64,000 nucleotides of DNA from Streptomyces olivaceus (GTDB lineage: Bacteria > Actinomycetota > Actinomycetes > Streptomycetales > Streptomycetaceae): NCBI RefSeq assembly GCF_000721235.1, contig NZ_JOFH01000002.1, forward strand, positions 186,001-250,000. Reading direction: 5' to 3'. How positions within the stretch are numbered: the first letter of the stretch is position 1; the number at the start of each line of letters is the position of its first letter. Positions 9,193 to 18,247 of this stretch are shown piece after piece. The notes beneath the pieces were generated by a model. It made no database searches, was not told the origin of the DNA, and saw nothing but the letters and a program-made list of their open reading frames with translations. The translations under genes were made by a program, and so were the position numbers.

Positions 9193-10398
9193 GTGGCAGC
9201 ACCGCAGAACTACCTCGCAGTCATCAAAGTCATCGGTGTCGGCGGCGGTGGTGTCAATGCCATCAACCGGATGATCGAGGTCGGTCTCAAGGGCGTCGAG
9301 TTCATCGCCATCAACACCGACGCGCAGGCGCTGTTGATGAGCGACGCCGACGTCAAGCTCGACGTCGGCCGCGAACTCACCCGCGGACTCGGCGCCGGAG
9401 CCAACCCGGCCGTCGGCCGCAAGGCCGCCGAGGACCACCGCGAGGAGATCGAGGAGGTCCTCAAGGGGGCCGACATGGTCTTCGTGACCGCCGGTGAAGG
9501 CGGCGGCACCGGCACCGGCGGCGCGCCCGTCGTGGCCAACATCGCCCGTTCGCTGGGCGCCCTCACCATCGGCGTGGTCACCCGCCCGTTCACCTTCGAG
9601 GGGCGGCGCCGGGCCAACCAGGCCGAGGACGGCATCGCGGAACTCCGCGAAGAGGTCGACACCCTCATCGTCATCCCCAACGACCGGCTCCTGTCCATCT
9701 CGGACCGCCAGGTCAGCGTGCTCGACGCGTTCAAGTCCGCCGACCAGGTACTGCTCTCCGGTGTGCAGGGCATCACCGACCTGATCACCACGCCCGGCCT
9801 GATCAACCTGGACTTCGCCGACGTCAAGTCGGTCATGTCCGAGGCCGGTTCGGCCCTCATGGGCATCGGCTCGGCCCGCGGCGACGACCGCGCGGTGGCC
9901 GCGGCCGAGATGGCGATCTCCTCACCGCTGCTCGAGGCGTCCATCGACGGCGCCCGCGGCGTCCTGCTCTCCATCTCCGGCGGCAGCGACCTCGGCCTGT
10001 TCGAGATCAACGAGGCCGCCCAGCTGGTCAGCGAGGCCGCCCATCCCGAGGCCAACATCATCTTCGGCGCGGTCATCGACGACGCCCTCGGCGACGAGGT
10101 GCGGGTCACCGTGATCGCGGCCGGCTTCGACGGGGGCCAGCCGCCGTCCAAGCGGGACAACGTCCTCGGGTCCTCCTCGGCCAAGCGCGAGGAGCCCACC
10201 CCGGCCCGGCCCGCGTCCGAGAGCCGGCCGTCCTTCGGCTCGCTCGGCAGCGTCAAGCCGAAGGAGGAGCCGGAGCAGGCGCCCGCGCCCGAGCCGGTCG
10301 CCGACCTGCCGCCGGTCTCCCCGCCGCCGGTCCCGCCGTCGCGGACCTACTCGGACAGCGCGGCCGAGGAACTGGACGTGCCGGACTTCCTGAAGTGA
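9193..10398 (+). CDS. ftsZ: Cell division GTPase FtsZ
   Basis: Tubulin-like GTPase that polymerises into the Z-ring or, in aerial hyphae, Z-ring ladders. GTG 9193 gives 401 aa. Features: [15 protein letters not shown] at the N-terminus, the GTP signature [14 protein letters not shown] (about residues 103-116), T7-loop residues near [11 protein letters not shown], a Pro/Glu-rich linker from about 320, and a C-terminal peptide [10 protein letters not shown] that normally binds SepF. It is preceded by its own regulatory gap and overlaps the next gene by 4 nt (GTGA). Confidence 0.98.
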   Translation: MAAPQNYLAVIKVIGVGGGGVNAINRMIEVGLKGVEFIAINTDAQALLMSDADVKLDVGRELTRGLGAGANPAVGRKAAEDHREEIEEVLKGADMVFVTAGEGGGTGTGGAPVVANIARSLGALTIGVVTRPFTFEGRRRANQAEDGIAELREEVDTLIVIPNDRLLSISDRQVSVLDAFKSADQVLLSGVQGITDLITTPGLINLDFADVKSVMSEAGSALMGIGSARGDDRAVAAAEMAISSPLLEASIDGARGVLLSISGGSDLGLFEINEAAQLVSEAAHPEANIIFGAVIDDALGDEVRVTVIAAGFDGGQPPSKRDNVLGSSSAKREEPTPARPASESRPSFGSLGSVKPKEEPEQAPAPEPVADLPPVSPPPVPPSRTYSDSAAEELDVPDFLK

Positions 10399-11123
10399 TA
10401 GGACAGCGCGACACCGTGAACGGCGCGCACTTCGGCTTCACCGACCGGTGGGGCGGAGTGAGCGCCGTTCCGTACGAGGAGCTCAATCTCGGCGGCGCGG
10501 TCGGTGACGACCCCGGCGCCGTCACGGCCAACCGGGAGCTGGCGGCCAAGTCGCTGGGCGTCGACCCGGCCCGGGTGGTCTGGATGAACCAGGTGCACGG
10601 GGCCGACGTCGCCGTGGCGGACGCGCCCTGGGGCGACCGCCCGGTCCCGCGGGCCGACGCCGTCGTCACCGCCGAACGCGGTCTCCCCCTCGCCGTCCTC
10701 ACCGCGGACTGCGTGCCCGTCCTGCTCGCCGACCCCGTCGCCGGCGTCGTCGCCGCGGCCCACGCGGGCCGGCCCGGGCTGGTCGCCGGGGTCGTCCCCG
10801 CCGCCGTACGGGCCATGACCGGACTCGGCGCGGACCCCGCCCGGATCGTCGCCCGCACGGGACCCGCCGTCTGCGGCCGGTGCTACGAGGTGCCCGAGGA
10901 GATGCGAGCGGATGTCTCCGCGGTGGTACCGGCGGCGTACGCCGAGACGAGTTGGGGCACTCCGGCACTCGATGTGAGCGCCGGCGTGCACGCTCAGCTC
11001 GAGCGCCTCGGCGTGCGCGAGCGCACGCAGTCGCCGGTGTGCACCCGGGAGTCGACGGACCACTTCTCGTACCGGCGCGACCGCACCACCGGGCGGCTCG
11101 CCGGCTATGTCTGGCTGGACTGA
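10395..11123 (+). CDS. pgeF: PgeF/YlmD family (laccase-domain) protein
   Basis: 242-aa member of the family known as YfiH/PgeF/YlmD. Members have copper-type oxidase and purine-nucleoside activities, and E. coli PgeF removes misplaced L-Ser from UDP-MurNAc precursors. The zinc-site residues are present: His in NQVHGADVA (about residue 70), Cys in [12 protein letters not shown] (about 112), and His in [12 protein letters not shown] (about 129). The usual HAGWRG is HAGRPG here. Start GTG overlaps the ftsZ stop, matching the conserved ftsZ-ylmD-ylmE order. Confidence 0.85.
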   Translation: MIGQRDTVNGAHFGFTDRWGGVSAVPYEELNLGGAVGDDPGAVTANRELAAKSLGVDPARVVWMNQVHGADVAVADAPWGDRPVPRADAVVTAERGLPLAVLTADCVPVLLADPVAGVVAAAHAGRPGLVAGVVPAAVRAMTGLGADPARIVARTGPAVCGRCYEVPEEMRADVSAVVPAAYAETSWGTPALDVSAGVHAQLERLGVRERTQSPVCTRESTDHFSYRRDRTTGRLAGYVWLD

Positions 11124-11129
11124 TGGGGC

Positions 11130-11849
11130 ATGACGGACCGTAAGCACGAACTCGCCGTGAATCTGGCGAAAGTCGAAGAGCGCATCACCGCCGCCTGCGC
11201 GGCGGCGGGCCGTCCGCGCGAGGACGTGACGCTCATCGTGGTCACCAAGACCTACCCCGCGGACGACGTGCGCATTCTCTCCGGACTCGGAGTGCGCCAC
11301 GTCGCCGAGAACCGCGACCAGGACGCCGCTCCGAAGGCCGCCGCGTGCGCGGATCTGTCGCTTTCGTGGCACTTCGTCGGTCAGTTGCAGACCAACAAGG
11401 TGCGTTCCGTGGTCGGTTACGCGGACGTCGTGCAGTCCGTGGACCGGGCCAGGCTCGTCACGGCGCTGTCGAGGGAAGCGGTTCGGGCCGGGCGCGAGGT
11501 GGGATGCCTCGTCCAGGTCGCGCTCGACGCGGCAGAGGGCGCACGCGGGGAGCGCGGCGGCGTCTCGCCCGCGGGAATCGAAGAGTTGGCCGAACTCGTC
11601 GCCGGATCGGACGGGCTGCGCCTGGACGGACTGATGACCGTCGCCCCGCTCACCGGTGAGTACGCGGGGCGCCCGCAGGCGGCGTTCGAGCGCCTCGCGG
11701 ATGTGGCGACGCGCGTGCGCCGAACCCATCCGGCTGCCACCATGGTCTCCGCAGGCATGAGTGCGGACCTCGAGCAGGCCGTGGCTGCCGGAGCGACACA
11801 TGTACGCGTCGGCACTGCGGTACTCGGAGTCCGACCCAGGCTCGGGTAA
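11130..11849 (+). CDS. ylmE: YggS/PROSC family PLP-binding protein (YlmE)
   Basis: Single-domain PLP-binding protein thought to help keep the pyridoxal phosphate and amino-acid pools balanced; it has no proven reaction. The 239-aa TIM-barrel shows VTKTYPADDVR, in which Lys (about residue 36) carries PLP, then HFVGQLQTNKVR, LDGLMTVAPL and VSAGMSADLEQAV with the phosphate-binding SAGMS turn. The usual GENR-type motif reads AENRDQD. It begins 6 nt after pgeF. Confidence 0.92.
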   Translation: MTDRKHELAVNLAKVEERITAACAAAGRPREDVTLIVVTKTYPADDVRILSGLGVRHVAENRDQDAAPKAAACADLSLSWHFVGQLQTNKVRSVVGYADVVQSVDRARLVTALSREAVRAGREVGCLVQVALDAAEGARGERGGVSPAGIEELAELVAGSDGLRLDGLMTVAPLTGEYAGRPQAAFERLADVATRVRRTHPAATMVSAGMSADLEQAVAAGATHVRVGTAVLGVRPRLG

Positions 11850-11978
11850 CGTCGCCAAGAAGTCGGACCACAGCAGAAAATATGGTCATTGCCGCTGAAC
11901 AGCGGACACAACGACCTCGTGGATCGCAGCCATTTGGCAGTCGTCAGCCGATCCACCACAGAGCGGAGGACTCAGAGC

Positions 11979-12620
11979 ATGGCCGGCGCGATGCGCAAGA
12001 TGGCGGTCTACCTCGGCCTCGTGGAGGACGATGGGTACGACGGCCGGGGCTTCGACCCCGACGACGACTTCGAACCCGAACTGGACCCGGAGCCCGAGCG
12101 GGACCACCGGCGCCATGAACCGGTACACCAGTCACACGGTTCACATCAGCCCCAAAGGGACGAAGAGGTACGAGTCGTGCAGCCGCCCGCACAGCGCGAG
12201 CCGGTCTCTCGTTCCGCTTCGCTGGGGGCGGAATCGGGTCGCCCGGCGCGCATCGCGCCCGTGGCGTCCATCACACAAGAACGCGCGAGCCTGGAAAAGA
12301 GCGCACCGGTCATCATGCCCAAGGTCGTGTCCGAACGAGAGCCCTACCGGATCACCACACTTCACCCCCGGACCTACAACGAGGCCCGTACCATCGGGGA
12401 ACACTTCCGTGAGGGCACGCCGGTGATCATGAATCTCACTGAGATGGATGACACAGATGCCAAGCGACTTGTCGACTTTGCGGCCGGTTTGGTGTTTGGT
12501 CTTCACGGCAGTATCGAGCGGGTGACGCAGAAGGTGTTCCTGCTGTCTCCTGCTAACGTCGATGTCACGGCGGAGGACAAGGCCCGTATCGCAGAGGGCG
12601 GGTTCTTCAACCAGAGCTGA
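11979..12620 (+). CDS. sepF: Cell division protein SepF
   Basis: Membrane-binding FtsZ anchor with a DUF552 core. ATG 11979 was chosen because GGAGGA lies at 11965-11970 and because translation from it yields [15 protein letters not shown], the N-terminal amphipathic helix typical of SepF; the frame is open further upstream. Length is 213 aa. An acidic, Pro/Gln-rich linker (about 25-90) precedes the C-terminal domain with [19 protein letters not shown] and [21 protein letters not shown] 129-nt gap after ylmE, with one GACAC at 11906, may hold a promoter. Confidence 0.96.
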   Translation: MAGAMRKMAVYLGLVEDDGYDGRGFDPDDDFEPELDPEPERDHRRHEPVHQSHGSHQPQRDEEVRVVQPPAQREPVSRSASLGAESGRPARIAPVASITQERASLEKSAPVIMPKVVSEREPYRITTLHPRTYNEARTIGEHFREGTPVIMNLTEMDDTDAKRLVDFAAGLVFGLHGSIERVTQKVFLLSPANVDVTAEDKARIAEGGFFNQS

Positions 12621-12700
12621 GACGCACAACCGGTACAGAGCAAGAACCCGGGCCCGAGGGAGGGTCTGAGAGATGGTTCAGGGGAGAGGGAAGCACAGGC

Positions 12701-12994
12701 ATGAGCGTGGTCCTGGATGTCGTCTACATCGCGCTGATGTGCTTTCTCATCGTGCTCATCTTCCGGTTGGTCATGGACTACGTGTTCCAGTTCGCCCGCT
12801 CGTGGCAACCCGGCAAGGCGATGGTGGTCGTTCTGGAGGCCACCTACACTGTCACCGATCCACCGTTGAAGCTTCTGCGGCGGTTCATCCCGCCGCTGCG
12901 TCTCGGGGGCGTGGCGCTCGACCTGTCCTTCTTCGTACTGATGATCATCGTCTACATCCTGATCTGGATCGTGAACAACGTGAGCCAGCTGTGA
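12701..12994 (+). CDS. ylmG: YggT-family membrane protein YlmG
   Basis: 97-aa protein with two hydrophobic segments (about residues 4-26 and 72-95) flanking a cytoplasmic loop, the YggT-family shape. LRRFIPPLRLGGVALDLSFF is the conserved signature. Family members sit between sepF and divIVA in Gram-positive bacteria and influence cell shape or osmotic tolerance, with no defined biochemical role. ATG 12701 follows a purine-rich stretch; 80 nt separate it from sepF. Confidence 0.93.
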   Translation: MSVVLDVVYIALMCFLIVLIFRLVMDYVFQFARSWQPGKAMVVVLEATYTVTDPPLKLLRRFIPPLRLGGVALDLSFFVLMIIVYILIWIVNNVSQL

Positions 12995-13049
12995 GCGATG
13001 ACAGAGATACGGGCTTGCCGAATGCCGACGACAACGTTGAGGTGAAGAG

Positions 13050-14288
13050 ATGCCGTTGACCCCCGAGGACGTGCGGAACAAGCAGTTCACGACCGTCCGC
13101 CTCCGAGAAGGCTATGACGAGGACGAGGTCGATGCCTTCCTCGACGAGGTCGAAGCCGAACTGACCCGCCTGCTCCGCGAGAACGAGGACCTGCGGGCCA
13201 AGCTGGCCGCGGCGACCCGTGCGGCCGCGCAGAACCAGCAGAACATGCGCAAGCCTCCGGAACCCCCGCAGGATCAGCAGCAGCCACCCCACCAGCAGGG
13301 CCAGCCGCCGCACCAGCAGGGGCAGCCTCCGCACCAGCAGGGACACCCGCCCCAGCAGGGCGGCATGCCTCAGCAGGGCATGCGAGGTCCCGGCGCTCCG
13401 GTGCCCGCCGGCATATCGGGCCCGCCGCAGCAGCAGATGGGTGGCCCCATGGGTGGGCCGCCCCAGCTGCCGAGCGGTGCCCCGCAGCTGCCCGCCGGCC
13501 CCGGCGGACAGGGCGGCCCGCAGGGTCCCGGCCCGATGGGTCAGGGTCCGGGGCCGATGGGCCAGGGCCCGGGTCCGATGCAGGGTCAGATGGGTCCCGG
13601 CCCGATGGGCGGCCCCATGGGCGGCCCGCAGGGTCCCGGCGGCCCCGGTGGTCCTGGCGGTCCCGGTATGCCCGGCCAGGGCGGCCCCGGCGGCGACAGC
13701 GCCGCCCGCGTCCTCTCGCTGGCCCAGCAGACCGCCGACCAGGCGATCGCCGAGGCCCGTTCCGAGGCCAACAAGATCGTCGGCGAGGCACGTTCGCGTG
13801 CCGAGGGCCTGGAGCGGGACGCCCGCGCCAAGGCGGACGCCCTGGAGCGGGACGCGCAGGAGAAGCACCGCGTCGCGATGGGCTCCCTGGAGTCCGCTCG
13901 CGCCACGCTGGAGCGCAAGGTCGAGGACCTGCGCGGCTTCGAGCGCGAGTACCGCACGCGGCTGAAGTCCTACCTGGAGTCGCAGCTGCGCCAGCTGGAG
14001 ACCCAGGCGGACGACTCGCTCGCCCCGCCGCGCACGCCCGCCACGGCCTCCCTGCCGCCGTCCCCGGCGCCCTCGATGGCACCGGCCGGCGCCAGTGCCC
14101 CGTCCTACGGCGGCAACCAGTCGATGGGCGGCGGTCCGGGCCAGTCCGGTCCGTCCTACGGCGGGCAGCAGCAGATGCAGCCCGCGATGACCCAGCCGAT
14201 GGCGCCGGTGCGGCCGCAGGGGCCGTCGCCGATGGGGCAGGCACCTTCGCCGATGCGAGGGTTCCTGATCGACGAGGACGACAACTGA
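13050..14288 (+). CDS. divIVA: Polar growth protein DivIVA
   Basis: Coiled-coil protein that marks hyphal tips and directs apical wall growth in streptomycetes. The 412 aa contain the DivIVA N-terminal membrane-targeting segment [32 protein letters not shown] split over the first 35 residues, a first coiled coil to about 60, a Pro/Gln/Gly/Met linker (about 65-215) with HQQGQPP repeats, a second coiled coil (about 220-325, [17 protein letters not shown] heptads) and a second low-complexity tail ending FLIDEDDN. It has GAGGTGAAGAG ahead of the ATG and a perfect terminator behind. Confidence 0.97.
   Translation: MPLTPEDVRNKQFTTVRLREGYDEDEVDAFLDEVEAELTRLLRENEDLRAKLAAATRAAAQNQQNMRKPPEPPQDQQQPPHQQGQPPHQQGQPPHQQGHPPQQGGMPQQGMRGPGAPVPAGISGPPQQQMGGPMGGPPQLPSGAPQLPAGPGGQGGPQGPGPMGQGPGPMGQGPGPMQGQMGPGPMGGPMGGPQGPGGPGGPGGPGMPGQGGPGGDSAARVLSLAQQTADQAIAEARSEANKIVGEARSRAEGLERDARAKADALERDAQEKHRVAMGSLESARATLERKVEDLRGFEREYRTRLKSYLESQLRQLETQADDSLAPPRTPATASLPPSPAPSMAPAGASAPSYGGNQSMGGGPGQSGPSYGGQQQMQPAMTQPMAPVRPQGPSPMGQAPSPMRGFLIDEDDN
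13279..13360 (+). repeat. Tandem in-frame repeat in the DivIVA linker
   Basis: About four units of a 21-nt sequence encode (Q/H)PPHQQG with slight decay in the last unit. The repeat is in frame, so copy-number changes would alter linker length without breaking divIVA. It explains length differences among DivIVA proteins of this genus. Confidence 0.75.
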
Positions 14289-14320
14289 TCTGTAGTACGG
14301 CGTAGCCTCCGGCAACGTTC

Positions 14321-14357
14321 AGGGCGGGCCCCGGGTTTCTGACCCGGGGCCCGCCCT
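14321..14357. terminator. Terminator after divIVA
   Basis: Perfect 16-bp stem AGGGCGGGCCCCGGGT / ACCCGGGGCCCGCCCT around a 5-nt loop, followed by TTTG. It lies 33 nt after the divIVA stop and closes the long mur-fts-div run. Confidence 0.9.
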
Positions 14358-14464
14358 TTGGTTGTGCCGGGCGCTGGTGCCGAGGCCGACCGCGGGCGCC
14401 TCCCGGGCCGTTCAGGCGCTGGTTCAGGCACTTGGGGGAGGCTCGACCGTCCGTGGCTACGGCA

Positions 14465-14495
14465 GAGGGCCCGCATCTCCCGGATGCGGGCCCTC
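14465..14495. terminator. Terminator after ileS (minus-strand transcript)
   Basis: Perfect 12-bp stem GAGGGCCCGCAT / ATGCGGGCCCTC with a 7-nt loop, 15 nt beyond the ileS stop. It has no T-run on the minus strand, as is common in high-GC actinobacteria. With the divIVA hairpin it insulates two convergent units. Confidence 0.8.
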
Positions 14496-14509
14496 GTTGC
14501 TTGCCTCGG

Positions 14510-17500
14510 CTACTGCTTGCGCAGGCGGAAGGCCAGGGACAGCCCCTCGTCCGTGAACGGGGCGCCGTACGTGTCGTCCGCCTCCCCCTGGGCGAAGTCC
14601 GTCGCCAGGACCTCGTCGGCGATCAGGCCGGCGTGGCCGGTCAGGGCCGCGATCGTCGCCGGGTCCGTGGCCGTCCAGCGCAGGGCGATCCGGTCGGCGA
14701 CGTCGAGGCCGCTGTTCTTGCGGGCCTCCTGGATCAGGCGGATCGCGTCCCGGGCGAGGCCCGCGCGGCGCAGCTCCTCCGTGAGCTCCAGGTCCAGCGC
14801 CACCGTCGCGCCCGAGTCGGAGGCGACCGACCAGCCCTCGCGCGGCGTCTCCGTGATGATCACCTCGTCGGGGGCGAGGGCGACGGTCTCGCCGTCGACC
14901 TCCACCGAGGCCGTGCCCTCGCGCAGGGCGAGGGACAGCGCGGCGGCGTCCGCGGCCGCGACGGCCTTCGCCACGTCCTGCACGCGCTTGCCGAACCGCT
15001 TGCCCAGCGCCCGGAAGTTGGCCTTCGCGGTCGTGTCGACCAGGCTGCCGCCGACCTCGCTCAGCGAGGCGAGGGACTCGACGTTCAGCTCCTCCGTGAT
15101 CTGCGTGTGCAGCTCGGGGGAGAGCGTGCCGAAGCCCGCCACCGCGATCAGCGCGCGGCTGAGCGGCTGCCGGGTCTTGACGCCGGACTCCGCGCGGGTG
15201 GCACGGCCCAGCTCGACCAGGCGGCGGACCAGGACCATCTGCTGCGACAGCTCCGGGTCGATCGCCGTGAGGTCGGCCTGTGGCCACGAGGACAGGTGGA
15301 CCGACTCGGGCGCGCCCGGGGCGACCGGTACGACCAGGTCCTGCCAGACCCGCTCGGTGATGAACGGGGTCAGCGGCGCCATCAGCTTGGTGACCGTCTC
15401 GACGACCTCGTGCAGCGTGCGCAGCGCGGCCTTGTCGCCCTGCCAGAAGCGGCGGCGCGAGCGGCGCACGTACCAGTTGGAGAGGTCGTCGACGAACGCG
15501 GACAGCAGCTTGCCGGCCCGCTGGGTGTCGTAGGCGTCCAGTGCCCGCGTGACCTGGTCGGTCAGCGCGTGCAGCTCGGAGAGCAGCCAGCGGTCCAGGA
15601 CCGGGCGGTCGGCCGGTGCCGGGTCGGCCTCGCTCGGGGCCCAGCCCGTGGTGCGGGCGTACAGGGCCTGGAAGGCGACCGTGTTCCAGTAGGTGAGGAG
15701 CGTCTTGCGGACGACCTCCTGGATGGTGCCGTGGCCCACCCGGCGGGCCGCCCACGGGGAGCCGCCGGCCGCCATGAACCAGCGGACCGCGTCGGCGCCG
15801 TGCTGGTCCATCAGCGGGATCGGCTGCAGGATGTTGCCCAGGTGCTTGGACATCTTGCGGCCGTCCTCGGCGAGGATGTGGCCGAGGCAGACCACGTTCT
15901 CGTAGGACGACTCGTCGAAGACCAGGGTGCCGATCGCCATCAGCGTGTAGAACCAGCCGCGGGTCTGGTCGATGGCCTCGGAGATGAACTGCGCCGGGTA
16001 GCGGCTCTCGAACAGCTCCTTGTTCTTGTACGGGTAGCCCCACTGCGCGAACGGCATCGAACCCGAGTCGTACCAGGCGTCGATCACCTCCGGTACGCGC
16101 ACCGCTTCGAGGGAGCAGCCCTCGTGGGAGCAGGTGAAGGTCACGTCGTCGATGAACGGCCGGTGCGGGTCCAGGGCCGACTGGTCGGTGCCGGACAGCT
16201 CGGTCAGCTCCGCGCGGGAGCCGACGACCGTGAGGTGGTCGTCCTCGCAGCGCCAGATCGGCAGCGGCGTGCCCCAGTAGCGGTTGCGGGAGAGCGCCCA
16301 GTCGATGTTGTTGTTCAGCCAGTCGCCGTACCGGCCGTGCTTGACCGCCTCCGGGTACCAGTTGGTCTTCTCGTTCTCCGCCAGGAGGCGGTCCTTGATC
16401 GCCGTGGTGCGGATGTACCAGGACGGCTGCGCGTAGTAGAGCAGCGCGGTGTGGCAGCGCCAGCAGTGCGGGTAGCTGTGCTCGTAGGGGATGTGCTTGA
16501 AGAGCAGGCCGCGCGCGTCCAGGTCCTCCGTCAGCTTCTCGTCGGCCTTCTTGAAGAAGACGCCGCCGACGAGCGGGACGTCCTCCTCGAAGGTGCCGTC
16601 GGGGCGGACCGGGTTGACCACGGGCAGGCCGTAGGCGCGGCAGACCCTGAGGTCGTCCTCGCCGAAGGCGGGGGACTGGTGGACGAGGCCGGTGCCGTCC
16701 TCGGTGGTGACGTAGTCGGCGTTGACGACATAGTGCGCGGGCTCGGGGAACTCGACCAGGTCGAAGGGCCGCCGGTACGTCCAGCGCTCCATCTCGGCGC
16801 CCGTGAAGGACTGGCCGGTGGTCTCCCAGCCCTCCCCGAGGGCCTTGGCGACCAGGGGCTCGGCGACGACGAGCTTCTCGTTGCCGTCGGTCGCGACGAC
16901 GTAGGTGACGTCGGGGTGCGCGGCGACGGCGGTGTTGGAGACCAGGGTCCACGGGGTCGTCGTCCAGACGACCAGCGCGGCCTCGCCGGCCAGCGGTCCC
17001 GAGGTCAGGGGGAAGCGGACGTAGACGGACGGGTCGACGACCGTCTCGTAGCCCTGGGCCAGCTCGTGGTCGGACAGTCCGGTGCCGCAGCGGGGGCACC
17101 AGGGGGCGACCCGGTGGTCCTGGACCAGCAGGCCCTTGTTGAAGATCTCCTTCAGCGACCACCAGACGGACTCGATGTACTCGGGGTCCATCGTGCGGTA
17201 CGGGTCCTGGAGGTCGGCCCAGTAGCCCATACGGGTCGTGAGCTCTTCGAAGGCGTCCGTGTGGCGGGTCACCGACTCGCGGCACTTCGCGTTGAACTCC
17301 GCGATGCCGTACGCCTCGATGTCCTGCTTGCCGGAGAAGCCCAGCTCCTTCTCGACCGCCAGCTCGACCGGCAGGCCGTGGCAGTCCCAGCCCGCCTTGC
17401 GGCCCACGTGGTAGCCGCGCATCGTGCGGAAGCGGGGGAAGACGTCCTTGAAGACGCGCGCCTCGATGTGGTGGGCGCCGGGCATGCCGTTGGCGGTGGG

Positions 17501-17656
17501 CGGGCCCTCGTAGAAGACCCACTCGGGGCGGCCCTCGGACTGCTCCAGGGTCTTGGCGAAGATCTTCTGCTCACGCCAGAAGTCGAGCACCGCGTGTTCG
17601 AGCGCGGGCAGGTCGACCTGGGCGGGTACCTGGCGGTACTGCGGCTGCGTATTCAA
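14510..17656 (-). CDS. ileS: Isoleucyl-tRNA synthetase, IleRS2-like with GAHH signature
   Basis: Charges tRNA-Ile. At 1048 aa it has the class I catalytic core, a CP1 editing domain (about 190-400; TTPWTLVSNTAV), KMSKH in GRKMSKHLGNI (about residue 600), and a long C-terminal anticodon-binding region. At codons 17468-17479 the canonical HxGH signature is replaced by G-A-H-H (TANGMPGAHHIEAR), so the first and third positions are exchanged. This altered motif has been described in some eukaryote-like IleRS2 enzymes and linked to very high mupirocin resistance. The gene is monocistronic behind a T-box leader. The resistance phenotype here is inference. Confidence 0.95.
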   Translation of the reverse strand: MNTQPQYRQVPAQVDLPALEHAVLDFWREQKIFAKTLEQSEGRPEWVFYEGPPTANGMPGAHHIEARVFKDVFPRFRTMRGYHVGRKAGWDCHGLPVELAVEKELGFSGKQDIEAYGIAEFNAKCRESVTRHTDAFEELTTRMGYWADLQDPYRTMDPEYIESVWWSLKEIFNKGLLVQDHRVAPWCPRCGTGLSDHELAQGYETVVDPSVYVRFPLTSGPLAGEAALVVWTTTPWTLVSNTAVAAHPDVTYVVATDGNEKLVVAEPLVAKALGEGWETTGQSFTGAEMERWTYRRPFDLVEFPEPAHYVVNADYVTTEDGTGLVHQSPAFGEDDLRVCRAYGLPVVNPVRPDGTFEEDVPLVGGVFFKKADEKLTEDLDARGLLFKHIPYEHSYPHCWRCHTALLYYAQPSWYIRTTAIKDRLLAENEKTNWYPEAVKHGRYGDWLNNNIDWALSRNRYWGTPLPIWRCEDDHLTVVGSRAELTELSGTDQSALDPHRPFIDDVTFTCSHEGCSLEAVRVPEVIDAWYDSGSMPFAQWGYPYKNKELFESRYPAQFISEAIDQTRGWFYTLMAIGTLVFDESSYENVVCLGHILAEDGRKMSKHLGNILQPIPLMDQHGADAVRWFMAAGGSPWAARRVGHGTIQEVVRKTLLTYWNTVAFQALYARTTGWAPSEADPAPADRPVLDRWLLSELHALTDQVTRALDAYDTQRAGKLLSAFVDDLSNWYVRRSRRRFWQGDKAALRTLHEVVETVTKLMAPLTPFITERVWQDLVVPVAPGAPESVHLSSWPQADLTAIDPELSQQMVLVRRLVELGRATRAESGVKTRQPLSRALIAVAGFGTLSPELHTQITEELNVESLASLSEVGGSLVDTTAKANFRALGKRFGKRVQDVAKAVAAADAAALSLALREGTASVEVDGETVALAPDEVIITETPREGWSVASDSGATVALDLELTEELRRAGLARDAIRLIQEARKNSGLDVADRIALRWTATDPATIAALTGHAGLIADEVLATDFAQGEADDTYGAPFTDEGLSLAFRLRKQ

Positions 17657-17925
17657 CGAGCTTCCTCCGGCGGATGTGCTGCCTTCCGTCGGAGGGACGA
17701 GAGCCGTGCTCCCGCGGTACCACCCTCCTTGGCCCCCGGCGCGTCGTGTGCTCCGGTGAGCCCCCTCATTGGGGTCGCGAGCCGGTTCTACTCGCCCCCA
17801 CGGCTTGCGGGGCTTTCTTCCGGCGGCTCCGGGGTGATCTTCACGTCGCGCTCGCCCCCGGGCTCACACCGTCCCCGGGTCGCTCTGGGCTGCTGACGCC
17901 GCTACTCGTCCCCATCCACGCTTCT
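17657..17925 (-). promoter_or_regulatory. T-box leader of ileS, probably translational
   Basis: The minus strand carries the T-box core AGGGTGGTACCGCG (17713-17726). Downstream, CCTCCGACGG (minus strand of 17686-17695) can pair with CCGCCGGAGG (minus strand of 17664-17673), a 9/10 match that would bury the Shine-Dalgarno GGAGG. This sequestrator arrangement is typical of actinobacterial ileS T-boxes, in which uncharged tRNA-Ile opens the ribosome-binding site. A possible isoleucine specifier ATC lies at 17836-17838 within GTGAAGATCACC. The 5' end of the leader is estimated. Confidence 0.88.
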
Positions 17926-18247
17926 CGCTCCGCCCAGTGTACGGCGCCGCACGGACGGCGGCCGACCGGTTTTGCCACCGGGCGGGGTGCGGGCGCCGTA
18001 CCGCCCGGGCGTGCCCGGACGTGACCCGAATGCCGACGTCCGGTTTCTGCTTCCGGGCGGTCCGCCCCGGGGGCCGCCCCGGCGGATTACCCGGCGGGGA
18101 GCTGGGCACAACGCATGCATGCTCACCGCGTGGCGCACGGTGGGCGCGCGAAAGCGGCGGCGTGCCCCGTTGCCGCGAGGCCCGAGTCGATTTATCGTCC
18201 CAGCACGATTCGCGCGCAAGATCACAATATGTGAAGGGGCCGCGGCC
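17926..18247. other. Divergent intergenic region between ileS leader and the DksA-like gene
   Basis: About 320 nt with no convincing gene. It must contain the start of the ileS leader transcript on one strand and the promoter of the DksA-like gene on the other. A 10-bp palindrome GCATGCATGC lies at 18113-18122. AT-richer DNA at 18185-18235, ending in GTGAAGGGG before the start codon, is the likely promoter/RBS of the rightward gene. I cannot assign -35/-10 boxes with confidence. Confidence 0.5.

Noticed and set aside
9210..10256. 348-codon minus-strand frame over ftsZ
   Set aside because: Ser/Thr/Pro-rich antisense shadow of a highly conserved gene.
11889..11978. N-terminal extension of SepF
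   Set aside because: The ribosome-binding site and the conserved amphipathic start both point to ATG 11979.
14432..17896. Very long open frame of 1154 codons on the + strand across ileS
   Set aside because: It is a shadow of the minus-strand ileS. The translation is Arg/Gly/Val-rich with no domain, while the ileS frame carries all synthetase motifs.
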